Assembly: GCA_963969395.1 (NCBI GenBank)
Contig: OZ017804.1
Coordinates: 5,766,001-5,830,000, forward strand
Length of the DNA: 64,000 nt
Direction of reading: 5' to 3'
Source: Pseudoscleropodium purum
Lineage: Eukaryota; Streptophyta; Bryopsida; Hypnales; Brachytheciaceae
Shown: piece by piece, positions 46,641-57,694 of the stretch
How the letters are laid out: each line of letters starts with the position of its first letter
How positions within the stretch are numbered: position 1 is the first letter of the stretch
Notes under the pieces: generated by a model
What the model saw: the letters and a program-made list of their open reading frames with translations, nothing else
Databases searched by the model: none
Told to the model about the DNA's origin: nothing
Program-made: the position numbers and the translations under genes

Positions 46641-48250
46641 AAATTTGATGATGAAGGTAAGCTTTAGAAAATCTCATCTAATTTACAAATATATTAATTA
46701 ATTGATTAAACTCTTTATCAACCACCCATCATTCATCATGTAGACAAGCAATTTGTACATGATCAATATGGACTTTGAATTTGCTCTCTCAATAAGGTTA
46801 GTAACTGTGTTGCCACACTTGATGGCCATTTAGGTGCATTCCACAAGGGATCTTTGTATCAGGGACTTTAATATTGTTGCTAGAGGAGATGGACACTTTG
46901 AAACACTCGGGGAGACACTTATTGTGATGGAAGTGAACTTTAGAAAATCTCATCCATTTTGCAAATTCTATTCATTAATCAAACTCTTTATCCTCCATTC
47001 CCTTTCTACTCTCCCTTGTCTACCATCCCCATTTACTATGTAGGTAAGCAATTTGCACATTAGCAAAATGCAATGAACTTGCTTTCAATTTGATTTGCAA
47101 ATGCATTGCCATTGTTCATAGCCATTTAGTTGCATTCCACCAAATATTTGGGCAAGGGAACTCTAACACTGCTAATAGAAGAAAGAAATGATTTAAGACA
47201 CTTGTCACAATGGAGGTAAGGTTTAGAAAATATAATCCAATTTATAAATTCTAGTCATTGATTGAGTTCTTTATCTTCCATCCACCTTATAGACAAGTAG
47301 TTTGTACATTAGCAATATGCACTCTAAATTTTCTCTCTCAATTAGTTCTGCAAAATTATTGCCACCGCTAGTTCATGGCCATTGAAGCATGTTGTGCAAG
47401 AAGAAATGGGTGCTTTAAGATGCTTGTCATGATGGACATTAGAAGAGTTTTGGGGGGTCTAAAAGCCTGTTTCGGACTTGTTCCCCCACAGTTGTTCCCT
47501 ACAATGAATATGGCCCACTGTTAGAATTTTCTTTTTCATAAAAAAGATTAAAAATTTTAGTCTCCAAATGCAAAAAACTAAAAACAAAAAATTAAATTAA
47601 AAAAACAAAAAAATAAAATGGTCAATGACGTGGCAGTTTCTCGGCCACGTCAGACCACTGCACCAAACATGTTCCCTATGTTCGCAGGCTGTGATAAATT
47701 GCAGGCATCCGGAGGCCCTAAAAATCTTCTAATAGGTAAGCTTTTGAATACCTAATTCAATTTACAAATTCTATTTGTTGATAAAATTATTAAATCTCCC
47801 ATCCTCCCTCTATTGTTCCTCATTCACCATCTACCATTTGCAATATAGACAAGCAATTTCCACATTGTCAATATGTACTTTGAATTTTCTCTCTCAATTT
47901 ATTTTGTGATTCTATTGCTATGGTTCATGGTTGTTTACATGCATTTTACTACTTCTTTCGGCAAGGGAACTCTAATCTTACCGTTGGAGGAGACAAGTCA
48001 CAATGGATGTAAACTTAAGAAAATTGGCCTAATCCAATTTACAAATTATATTCATTGGTTGAACTCTTTATCCTCCAACCTCCTTCAACTAATCACCAAA
48101 TGTCCTATTACCCCCCCCCCCCTCTTCTTTGCTATCCACCACCCTCCATCTTCTCGGCCATCTTTCATTCTCCAACTTCCATTCGCCACATAGACATAGA
48201 CAAGCAATTTGCACATTATCAATATTTATTCTTACAATTGAGTCCAATAT
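46640..48250. repeat. ~280-bp degenerate tandem repeat array, five units
   Basis: Units begin with a GGTAAG(C/G)TTTAGAAAAT-type landmark at about 46657, 46929, 47213, 47732 and 48004. They contain GACAAGCAATTTGCACATTA, CTCTTTATCCTCCAT and GCATTCCAC blocks in constant order. Spacing is 272-284 bp except where a MITE interrupts the third unit. A 12-C homopolymer lies at 48111-48122. Short ORFs here are by-products of the array. Confidence 0.75.
47438..47733. mobile_element. MITE inserted in the 280-bp array
   Basis: A 296-bp insertion starting ATTAGAAGAGTTTTGGGGGG and ending with the complement of ATTAGAAGATTTTTAGGGCC. Array units without it read ATGGAGGTAAGG across the same point. Inside are two inverted ACGT-core boxes (GACGTGGC and GCCACGTC) 10 bp apart, bZIP/G-box-like, plus GTTCCCTA repeats. 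No coding capacity; target duplication unclear, so the superfamily is left open. Confidence 0.65.
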
Positions 48251-49019
48251 TGAGTATATGATGAAGGCAAGGTTGTCTTGATTACTATGCCTTTTTTTAG
48301 TCCTACTTGGCCAATATAAGTAGGATCTTGATCATTCTACAAAAAGACTCCCCAACCAAGTGTTGTGAGGAGATTTCTATACATGAATGATTGCAAGAAT
48401 TAGTGGTTCATTTTGGCTTTACATTAGAGTCATGGACTTGTCTTTTGCTAGAACTTTGAAGCATAAAGCAAATGAACTTAAATTTTTTATTGAAGATGGA
48501 TGTATTGAAAGTTATAAAATCCTTTTTTTCTTGAAAATTAAAATAATCATTCTATATTTAAAAATCAATTTTGCTAATTTATCATAACTTGAGTTTAGGA
48601 TTTTTTAGTACTATTCAAGTCTCCAAAATTAATGATCTAGAGCTAAAATTTTGTGGTCTATTTCCACACTAGTTAGGCATGTTTCTACTAAAGGGCATCT
48701 AAAAATATATTATCTTATATCCTCTGCTTTTGCGCAAAGAAGGCTCCTTTACAAGTACACCACTTTAAGAAACTTGTGTTTTAGAAGACGAGCCCATATT
48801 TTTTGGAAATTTTTTTTTGACATCTATGTGTATTATCTCAATAAATTCTTCTTCTTGTATGGGTGAGTGCAAGAATTGGTGGTTGACTTTGTAGTATTTT
48901 GACAATTTTCATGCTTTTTAAAGGGAGTACTATAAAATTAAATAAACATTCTTCTTAAATATAAAAAAATATGCTTAGTGTATACACCTTTAAGGAAAAG
49001 ACATCTTAGATAAATAGGA
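48251..49019. other. AT-rich spacer
   Basis: No feature recognised. Confidence 0.35.
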
Positions 49020-49210
49020 GAACTAATAAAGTACAAAAATTTTAAAAACAGATATTTTGATGTTTTCATTTGTAAAAAATAGAAAAATATAGATTACATA
49101 GAAACTAAAACAATTTTCATTTGGGAGGGCTTCATAGTAAAGAGATTTAACCAAAAGAATGGTCTTGAAACCATCTTCAATGTTCAAAAGTGCACTAGAA
49201 GAAACTCATG
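49020..49210 (+). repeat. Dispersed repeat, copy 2 (other copy 9090-9300)
   Basis: Shares TTGGGAGGGCTTCAT and GGTCTTGAAACCATCTTCAA with copy 1 in the same orientation. Ends unresolved. Confidence 0.5.
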
Positions 49211-51596
49211 TTTTTTTTTTACAACCTTGGATTTTTTGAAACTGTTTTTTTTTACATCTATGTTGACATCTAGCTACTTTATGTCAAGAATAACATTCAA
49301 TAAACATCATAAAAACATAAAAATAAATTTGTGACAAAGAAGATCATTCTTCATCATACAAATCCATTTGCCTAGCACTTGCCTCCTTTAGTAATGACCA
49401 TACAACCAATAAAGATGACATCTAACATTCTTTGACCTAATTGAATAAAACATCAATTGCGCATGTCTAGGCAATTGCCAAGGTCAAGTAACAACCATAG
49501 AGACAAATCCAACCAAAAAAAAAACCCCTCTAGAATGATGCACTTATTCCATAAATCAAGTCACAAACTTGTCTACAAAGTAAACTTTCTTCACTACAAC
49601 AATGCCATCAAATGACTAGAACTTGCTCATTTCATTTTTTTGATGACATTAGAGAAAATCTAGCCCTTATAGTAGGTTGTTTGACTTTCTACTATTGTGC
49701 AAATTCAAGTGGAGGAAAAAAGTATTTTTTTAAAAATAAATAATTTAGTCCCTAATCATGTATGGCACAAACTATGGTCACGTAGGCAAAATAATTTAAT
49801 TTAATTTAATTTTTCTATAAATGCACATTATCATGCAACCAAATGGCTCATTGCAAGGGCCAGATTCCTTCTAATGTTAGCTACTTCTCAAACAAAAGAA
49901 ATTTCCTATCCAACATTTCCTATCAAAAAATTGTTCAATGTTGCTATAACTCCAAAATCCCACAAAGTTCTAAACAGCTCAACTGCATAACAATTGCATC
50001 CAATTAAACCAAACAAAATGCACATATGTAAGACATCCGTATCTGTACCTTGCACAACAAATTTCATCGATAGCCTCCGCAAGAATCGATTTTTCAAAAT
50101 TCCCAAACTCAACAAAGTAGGCAAATCCTCTAAGAATCGCAACAATGACAACCATTGATCCCAACAAGCATTAAGAATCTAAAATTCAACAACATACACA
50201 AATCCTCTAACAATTGCAAGAATGATAACAATTGATCCCAACAAGCATAAAAGAACTGAAATTTAGAATGATATAGCGAGTCTATTGAATCACATTTAAC
50301 ATACAAGCAATTTCCTAAATGTCACATTCCACTACTAGCTCAAAACTAAACACACCATCTATTCCTCTCCATTAAATTTCGTTTTGAAATTCAAAGCAGG
50401 AGAGTCATTGATTTCCTTCTCAATCTGATTCCACTTATTCCTATCCAAGAAAATTCCTCCATCAATGTCGCAATCCATTCTTGAAAATAGACACAATACC
50501 ATCCCTTCCTCTCAACCAAATTTTGTTTAGGAAAAATTGAAAGGAAAATTGTATTGACATGAGTGTTGGAAGTCATTGTCTAGAGATTGTGTGTTGTAGG
50601 ATTGATTCTTTACAATGGTTTTGTTTTGGAGATAATGTGAGGAGGCATTACTTATAAGGCAAGAAATGGAAGGGAAGAGGCCTTGGGTACGTGCAACTTG
50701 TATTTGTACAACCATATGTCTAGGTTCAAAAATACGACATTACAAGTATGTGGAAGAATAGCGTTTTTTGGAGGGCAATTTATCACTAAAATAGCTATTA
50801 CTAAAAGTTTTATGTGAGGGAATGTTTGGTGATAGATTCTCCTATTTTCAGTGACTAAAATCACTCAATGGCTACAAAATTGAATAAGCGATAATATTGC
50901 TTTATGAATTTATACCTTTATGGATGATACATGTATTTTCATCAATATTGATGGATGTAAATAGCTTCACCACTCCACTAGAGACTACTTTTTGTGTAGC
51001 CCAAAAATAATGAATCCCTTCTTTTTAGAAGTATATGCATATAAGAAAGAGCAACTCACATAGTATGCCAAATAAAACCACCATAATGATTTTGAGATTA
51101 AAAGTACGCAAAATATTCTTGAACCTACCCAATATATTTTTTTTGGCACAAAAACAACTATGACTTTTCTAGTACAATAACATTACCAAAAATACTTTTT
51201 CTTCCACAAAGAGTTCTTTGGATTAGAAATGATGGAGATTTTTTGTTGTAGGCCACAAAAAGTCTTGGTGTTGGATGCCTAGCTAGATAGGAGACAAAAT
51301 AGTAAGTTGCACCTATGAGAAAAACAAGGAATGCTTGCAACAAAACAATGTCTATGTATTTTGTTGAGATGAATTTTTCTAGTGCTACTAGTGACGCTTT
51401 AAAGTAAACATATGATATATTCTTTCTAAACCTAATTTTCTTCAAATAAACTCTATGTGTTCATTTGAGAAGATGAATCTAATAGGGTATATAATCACTT
51501 GTCACATAGCTCAAAAGTGAAAAAAGATTATGTTCATGCCTAGATTCTAGAAGTTGAAATGAATGCAAGGATTAGTTTTGATAAGATTGGATGTAT
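49211..51596. other. Spacer with a local ~83-bp tandem duplication
   Basis: At about 50107-50257 the block CAAATCCTCTAA.AATCGCAA...CATTGATCCCAACAAGCAT occurs twice in direct orientation. Composition is slightly less AT-rich around 49.85-50.6 kb. The minus-strand ORFs there (49906-50151, 50391-50576) show no recognisable domain, so no gene is called. Confidence 0.35.
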
Positions 51597-51829
51597 GAAC
51601 ACTAGTAGAAATATCAGCATCCAAACTAACAAAAAAATATTGATTTTTTTAGTTCATTTTTTTGTTAATTAGGACATTGATATGGACATTGCATAGCAAA
51701 AAAAATGTTGATTTGGATGTTAAAATCAACACTTATGAGTGGATAGTAAGGAGAGGTATCCACTATCCACCTAAAAGTGACTCCATTTTTGTGCTCATTT
51801 TTGGGTTTTAAAGATTCTAAAATTTTCAT

Positions 51830-52225
51830 TGCAAACCCTCCTCCTTCTCCCTCTTGTAATTTTCAGAAATCAACATAGTCACAATCAATATGGGATAATT
51901 CTTCCCATATCCATATTTGATACTATATTTGTATCCAGTATCCATATTCAATATTCATCCCGTATCTATATCCAATACTATATTTGTATCCAAAATTTGT
52001 ATTCAATATTCATTCTATATTTGTATCCAATATTGTATTCGTATCCAAGATCTATATTCAATATTCATCCCATATCTGTATTCAATATTGTAGTCATATA
52101 TGGTATCCATATTCAATATTCATCCCATATCTATATCCATATTTGGTATTGTGTATGTGTCCAATATTCATTTTATATTTCATATTTGAACGGCTCAGAT
52201 TAAATTTTACAAGATCAACAAGTTG
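51830..52225 (+). repeat. ATATCCATATTCAATA-rich module, copy 1 (copy 2 at 63755-64000)
   Basis: Starts with a CCCTCTTGTAAT segment and AATATGGGA, continues as a degenerate short-period array of TATCCAATA / CATATTCAATA / TTCATCCCATATC words, and ends ATTTGAACGGCTCAGATTAA ATTTTACAAGATCAACA. The same order is present at the right edge of the window. ORFs rich in Ile/Tyr/Ser here (51829-52262) come from the array. Confidence 0.7.
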
Positions 52226-52542
52226 TGATTTAAAAAAAAATCAAGGGCAATTTCGAGGGTAAGCATTTTTTCTTAAAAAAAATCAACGGCTTATAAATTT
52301 TTTAAGAGAAGGAGGGCAACTAATGCAAACCAAGGGGGGAGCTATCTTTTGAGAGGATAGTGTGGTTCATCAATACAAAAGTGTTGATTTGGCAACAAAA
52401 AAAGTGTTGATTTTCAACAAATTCTTTTTGTTATTTGCAACACATTTTGGGGGAAAAATGAAACTTCTCAATGGTAATGTGCCATGTGGCACCTACCACA
52501 TGTGCAAGCCACCTAGGGAGCCCTACTATGCATGCAGGCCAT

Positions 52543-52605
52543 TGTTGCAATTTGAACCCCACACCTTGGAGGTAGAACTCCAAGCTCATATACCATTGAA
52601 CCACC
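52543..52605 (-). repeat. tRNA-like segment, probable SINE head or tRNA relic
   Basis: The minus strand from 52605 reads GGTGGTTCAATGGTATATGA, resembling a tRNA D-arm/A box. This is followed by a 7-bp stem CTTGGAG..CTCCAAG with a short TTCTAC loop, then GGGGTTCAAATTGC resembling a B box. The T stem does not pair well, so it is not an intact tRNA gene. A tRNA-derived SINE remnant or tRNA pseudogene inside the CACTA element is the best reading. Confidence 0.4.
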
Positions 52606-52696
52606 AATATGTTCACATGACTATGGAAATACATGTTTTTTTATTTACCTAGTTTTTTGTTGTTTTTGCATTTGCTTTGTAAAGTCAGTATACTTT

Positions 52697-53020
52697 AGGG
52701 GACATTTGCATATGAACAAACCTTTTTTTTTAAAATTTCAACTAAAAAATGTTGGTAAATGAAGCTAACTTTGATCTCCAAAAATCTTTTTACAATTTGG
52801 AGTTTTCAATCATAAATTATAGACAGAATTCAGAGAAGATGATTAAAAAGTGTCAAAGAAAAATGGCCATTTCAACTCCTCTTTGAATTTTGTCTATAAC
52901 TTTAATGAAAGACTTTGAATTATAAATGGATTTTTGTAATAAAAGTTAGCTTCATTTTCCAACTTTTCTTAGTTGAAATTATTTAAGGAAAAATTAGTTT
53001 ACCATATACAAACAGCTACC
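52697..53020. repeat. Foldback MITE inside the CACTA element
   Basis: Inverted arms of about 100 bp: left with AATTTCAACTAAAAAATGTT and AAATGAAGCTAAC, right with the complements. Outer tips resemble the TTAGGG.ACATTTGCA ends of the element at 27499-28783. Related to 27932-28329. Confidence 0.6.
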
Positions 53021-53279
53021 AAAATCTACTGAGTTTTGAAAACACTGATTTGTGAATGATAAAGTTATTAAATTTTTTTATGTGTATACTATTTCCTTCA
53101 AGTATGAAAATGAAATATTTTTTTCAAGTTTTTAGTATATATTCCCAACATATTTCTTCAACATATAATGAATACTTGCAAGTTCAAGGATTGATGTACA
53201 TTTTTTTGAGTAAATTGTTTGAAAGATAAAACCTAACCACTTGTGAATTGAAAAAATAACCTCTGAATGAACAAACAAC

Positions 53280-53790
53280 ATTTTTTTGCAATATAAAGAT
53301 TTTGGGTAGCTCATTTTGGACAAAATTTTGATTTTTTTGCTTTAAAATTTTTACAAGACATGTGCCAAAAGAGTAGCTTTAAGGCACAACAACTTTTATA
53401 ACTTTTGATCACATGATTGAAAAGTTAATGCATCATATGTAACTTTCACTAATCTTTGGGGAACTTGGGAATCTTAAAAAAATTCTTTAAATATCACTAT
53501 TTATAGAAATACACATTTCAATTTGATTTCTTAAATTTATTTTTACATAAAAAACTTTGAAGTATTCTATTCTGATTAATGAGATGGAAATTATAAATTT
53601 TTTTAATTTATCTATAGTTGTGAAATTTGTACTCTAAAGTAAACTTTAATATCCTTTTTGTAACTCAATTTTAAATATTGTTGAAAAAAATAATAACATT
53701 GTATCTACATCATTTATTACAACATTACAAATTAATCATGATTGGAATTGACATTTCTAAATTCTATAACTAAATTTTGAAGAACTTTGA
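53280..53790 (-). mobile_element. Truncated copy of the ~1-kb TTAA element family (copy d)
   Basis: In reverse orientation relative to copies a and b, this stretch retains GGGTAGCTCA, AACTTTTGATCACATGATTG, AATAAACTTTGAAGT-like and GGAATTGACATTTCTAAATT blocks in the family's order. Terminal TTAA ends were not found, so it is a 5'- and 3'-truncated fragment nested in the CACTA element. Confidence 0.55.
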
Positions 53791-53849
53791 ACTTTAAATT
53801 ATAATAATCCCTTGAAGATGTTAATCCTCCAACCAAAAGTTATTAACAA

Positions 53850-54445
53850 AATGGAGATAGGTGTTGAAAATTATTCTTTTGTAAATTCAGTAAATTTTAT
53901 AAGTTGTTTTGTCATAGTAGAAGAATTTTTTTGAAAACATTTTGAACCAAAAAAAGTTTTTAATTCAAATTAGTTTTCATCTCTAAAATTCCATTTGAGG
54001 TTTGGAGATTTTATTTTTGGACAAAGTTCATAGAGAGATTGAAAAATCACTACTTTTGACGTTTTTGACATTTTTGACATTTTTTAACATCCTCTTTGAA
54101 TTTTGTTTATAAACTTTGATTAGAGGAATAAAACTTCAAACGGATTATTGGAGATGAAAGATTTTTTGAATTTACAACTTCTTTAAGTTCAAAGGTTTTT
54201 TCAAAAAATTCTTTTCCTATGCCAAAACGGCCTCCAAAGTCCTTTGAATTTACCAAAAAATAATTTTCAACACTTCTTTGAATTTCGTCCATAACTTTTG
54301 ATTGGAGATTTAAAATAGATTGTTGAAGATGAGAGCTGGTTCAATTCTACAATTCTTTTTAGGTGAAAGTTTTTTGAAAAATGTTCATTTATTATGCGAA
54401 AATGACCTCCAAAGTCTATTGACTTTAATGAACATTGAATTGTGA
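53850..54445. repeat. Complex foldback with a duplicated right arm
   Basis: The left arm (about 53850-54060) is complementary to about 54075-54270: GTGTTGAAAATTATTCTTTT and its partner. A further arm-like copy (about 54240-54445) repeats the right arm in direct orientation, with TATGC.AAAA.GACCTCCAAAG in both. Probably one foldback inserted into, or duplicated from, another. Non-coding. Confidence 0.6.
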
Positions 54446-54688
54446 ATACTTAATTCAAAAGAAAACTATATTGTACAATGAAGATTTCAAGAGATTCTAA
54501 GAGATTTTAAAAGATTCTAAAAGGTTTCTAAAACGTTCAACAAAAATCTATTGATTTCATTACTACCCAAATCAACAAAAACAAATGTCACCATTCACAA
54601 AATATGTAAAAATGGTCATTGCAGTATCCAAATCAACAAAAATATGTTGATTTTCTGTTGATTTGGACATCATTTTCTAGTAGTGGAA

Positions 54689-56229
54689 CTAAATAATTTG
54701 GGTCTACTTTATGGCTTTCAAAATACTTTGCTACAAATAGGATGTTGAAGATTTCTATATTTTTTTTAAACCATTTAGGATGTTGAGCATTAAAAGAGTC
54801 CAATTAATGACTTTAGAGGAATTCAAGAAGAAAGTAAACACTTGATGAGTGATGATAGTATATATAATACTAATTTCTAAAGTCTTATTATTTTGAATTT
54901 ATTAAAGGACATTGATTGAATTTTATTTAATTTATTACAATAAATGTAGTCAACCATGATATTTTCTATCACTAGGAAACCTAAGAGTTTGTTCATCACA
55001 CATTTTTTGTTTTATCCTTCAAAACCTTAAAAATTGTATAATTGTATTAATGTTATCTTACCCCTAAAGGTTCAACCATTCATATGGATGGATGATGGAT
55101 GTTATAAATTTTTTTTATTGTATTAATGTTATGGAAAAGCTTCAAGAGAAATTGTGTAATATATTAATGAAAAGTGAATGCTCTATATAAATCAATAATA
55201 TAGATATTTTTGAAGAATTATAATTATTTCTAGAAGTCATCTTAATTTCATAATAGCATTCAAATGTTTCTTCATAGAAATATTGACATTATTATTAAAA
55301 GAGGTAAATAATTATCCAAGAAAGTCATAGATCATTTAGGTGTATGTGATCTAAATTGTAAATGTTTTTCCAGAAAATTCTTTATTCATACCTTAGCATT
55401 CAACTTTTTTCCCCTCATTACAAGAACTAACTCCAATAGACTCTACAATCTACATTCACAATAGTCATAGCATAAACTCTTTGAAGACTATGGGATAGTC
55501 CAAATTTTTCAAATTGTAATGATTTATTATAAAGTACAACTTAATTAGAATTATATATTATTTGCAAAGCAAAGTCTTTAGAATCTACCCCATAAAAATA
55601 ATGAAGATCTAGCACAAAAATCTTCAAACCCATATAGAATTCATAATATAAGTTTATACATGCCTCTAGTACTAGTTGATTCATATTTTTATTACAATTT
55701 AATCGAAAGGTCAATCACAATAGCTAATCATCCACTTTAAGATCTTCAAAAAAGAAAACACTCAATATTGCTTTGGAATATGTTATTAACCCTACAAAAC
55801 CAATTGTATATTTAACAACAAATTGGAAATTTATATAAGTTCCTATGAAAGTCAATTTTGAATTCATCTTTAAGTGTTTGATATAAAGTGCAAATGGGTT
55901 ACCTTTTGTGGATCAATAATTGACTTTGGATTGGATGGCTAAATCAAAAATTGCAATGTACAAAGCATTCTAAATAGCTCAACAAGTACATGCAAAAATC
56001 CTCTTTTACTTTTAAAACTTGACAAGCATGTAACTTACATGAAATAGGATGAAATTGTCAAAAAAATGAAAAAATGATGTGTGAGACAAAAGATAATACA
56101 ATAGATAATTATTGGGGCCTCCTTACCTTTATCTAGCTATGTAACATAAAGTTTGTCTAAAATGGTTTTCTAGTGTGAAAGTACATTTTCTTTTGCTGCA
56201 CCATCAAAGTACCAGTAGTGTAAATTTCA
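54689..56229. other. AT-rich spacer
   Basis: No feature recognised. Confidence 0.35.
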
Positions 56230-56460
56230 AGAAGTGGTTTATGCCAATGATTTCGATATTTTAACTTCAAAAATTTGCATTTAATTCATGATGGTCTAAA
56301 AATATGAAACTACTTAGATAAGATGCCAATTCCATTTCTTTTTAATGAAAATTTACTAAAAAACACTTTACAAAATTTAGCTTCCCTTAAAATTTGATCC
56401 ATACAATATATTGGTAAATGGTCTCTTTATAGACTTCCTACCTTAGTGCCTACATTTGCA
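56230..56460 (+). repeat. Dispersed repeat family R3, copy 3 (most diverged)
   Basis: TCTAAAAATATGAAAC, GATGCCAATTCCATTTC and AAATTTACTAAAAAACACTT parallel the landmarks of the copies at 13250 and 41030. Confidence 0.4.
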
Positions 56461-57605
56461 CCCATTCTAGATTCATGTCAAATGTACATAGTCAAAGTCA
56501 TCATAGTTAATTACTTTAAATTTTGATTTGTTGTTATGGCTCATTTGTTAGCCTTTGGTATTTAAACTATGTGTTTTTAAGTCAATTTTGATTTATGATG
56601 AGTTTGAATTTTTTTTCTTGAAATAGATTTAAAAAATAAAATTTTAAAGAACTTACTTTTCAAACAACCATTTCAATTTCATAGAAAAAATTATGTGGAA
56701 AAATAAGTTTTTAGGTACAAAAATTTCAAAATTTTTAAATCATCAATTATAGAAATTATAAAGCTTAAAATTATTGAATTATTTTTGTAATGGTCTTGTA
56801 ATGACAAGATTTTATGAAACCAGTTGGGGATCTTTATAATAGAAAACTAAACCAAAAAAATCTTTAATAAGGCTTTTTGAATTCAATTGTTTTAAATTTT
56901 AATTGGATTGCTTAGATGTATTGCAATAGTAAGGATAAGGTTTCAAGAAACCAAAAGAGAATCTCACATTGATTACTTTTTTGTCTATACAATCCAAAAT
57001 CTTTAATTGAATATTGTTGGTAGTAAAGAGAGAAGCAAAGTCCTAAAAGCTAGTTTTAAGGATTGTTAGGGATTGAATTAGATAATTGGTTAAATTTTGA
57101 TGTTTTTAATTTGAAAACATGCTATTATTTAAATCTTTAGTATCTAAAATTGAAATTCCATAGTCTATACTACGGAACTTTATATAATTTATTAAACTAC
57201 TAATAAAACAAACTAGGGCTTTATTTCTCATTTTACTAGCATTGAGCTATTGACAACCTATTTGAAAATTGAGAATTGAGAAATGTTCAAATAATGTGTT
57301 TTGAAAATTTTAAATGCCACAAATATAGAATTTCAAGAATTTCTTTTTAAAATTTAAATTTTCATTTATTCCAATAACAATCTTTAGCTTGAAGCTAGTT
57401 TGGTAATTTTGTTTATATAGTATATATTGAAGTATAAAATGTGTATTCTTTATTTGGTATTGGCATATATAGAATAGTTTGAAATGAAGCCACTATGAAA
57501 ATTTTGGAATTAAATGTGAAATTAATGCCATGCCTTTTGGAAGAGGATCCTCCTTGTTTATTTTTTTTGTGTCTTAAGTTTTGATTCATTTATTTTGTCA
57601 CAATT
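56461..57605. other. AT-rich spacer
   Basis: No feature recognised. Confidence 0.35.
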
Positions 57606-57694
57606 ATTGCCACAATTATTTTGTTGGAATTTGGACAAATGGACAATTTATTGCCACAATTTATGGCAAATTCCAACAAAATAATTGTGGCAAT
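57606..57694. repeat. Perfect 28-bp inverted repeat (hairpin)
   Basis: Arms 57606-57633 and 57667-57694 are exactly complementary over 28 bp (starting ATTGCCACAATTATTTTG), separated by 33 bp. The loop contains a third partial copy (TTGCCACAATTTATGG). Perfect conservation of both arms in decayed surroundings implies recent origin or constraint. Confidence 0.85.

Larger units (their letters stand above)
51600..54685. mobile_element. Non-autonomous CACTA (En/Spm-type) element with nested repeats
   Basis: Ends CACTAGTAGAAA at the left and the complement of CACTACTAGAAAA at the right, with a 3-bp target duplication GAA (51597-51599 and 54686-54688): the diagnostic CACTA signature. Sub-terminal regions repeat TGTTGATTT/AAATCAACA many times at both ends (for example 51700-51750, 52378-52412, 54555-54670), as expected for transposase-binding repeats. 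No transposase coding sequence is seen in the 3,086 bp. The interior holds a TATCC/ATTCAATA-rich module, a tRNA-like SINE head, foldback sequences and a fragment of the TTAA family. Confidence 0.82.

Noticed and set aside
51829..52262. 124- and 92-codon Ile/Tyr/Ser-rich ORFs
   Set aside because: Generated by the TATCC/ATTCAATA short-word array; the second copy at 63.8 kb is not open.
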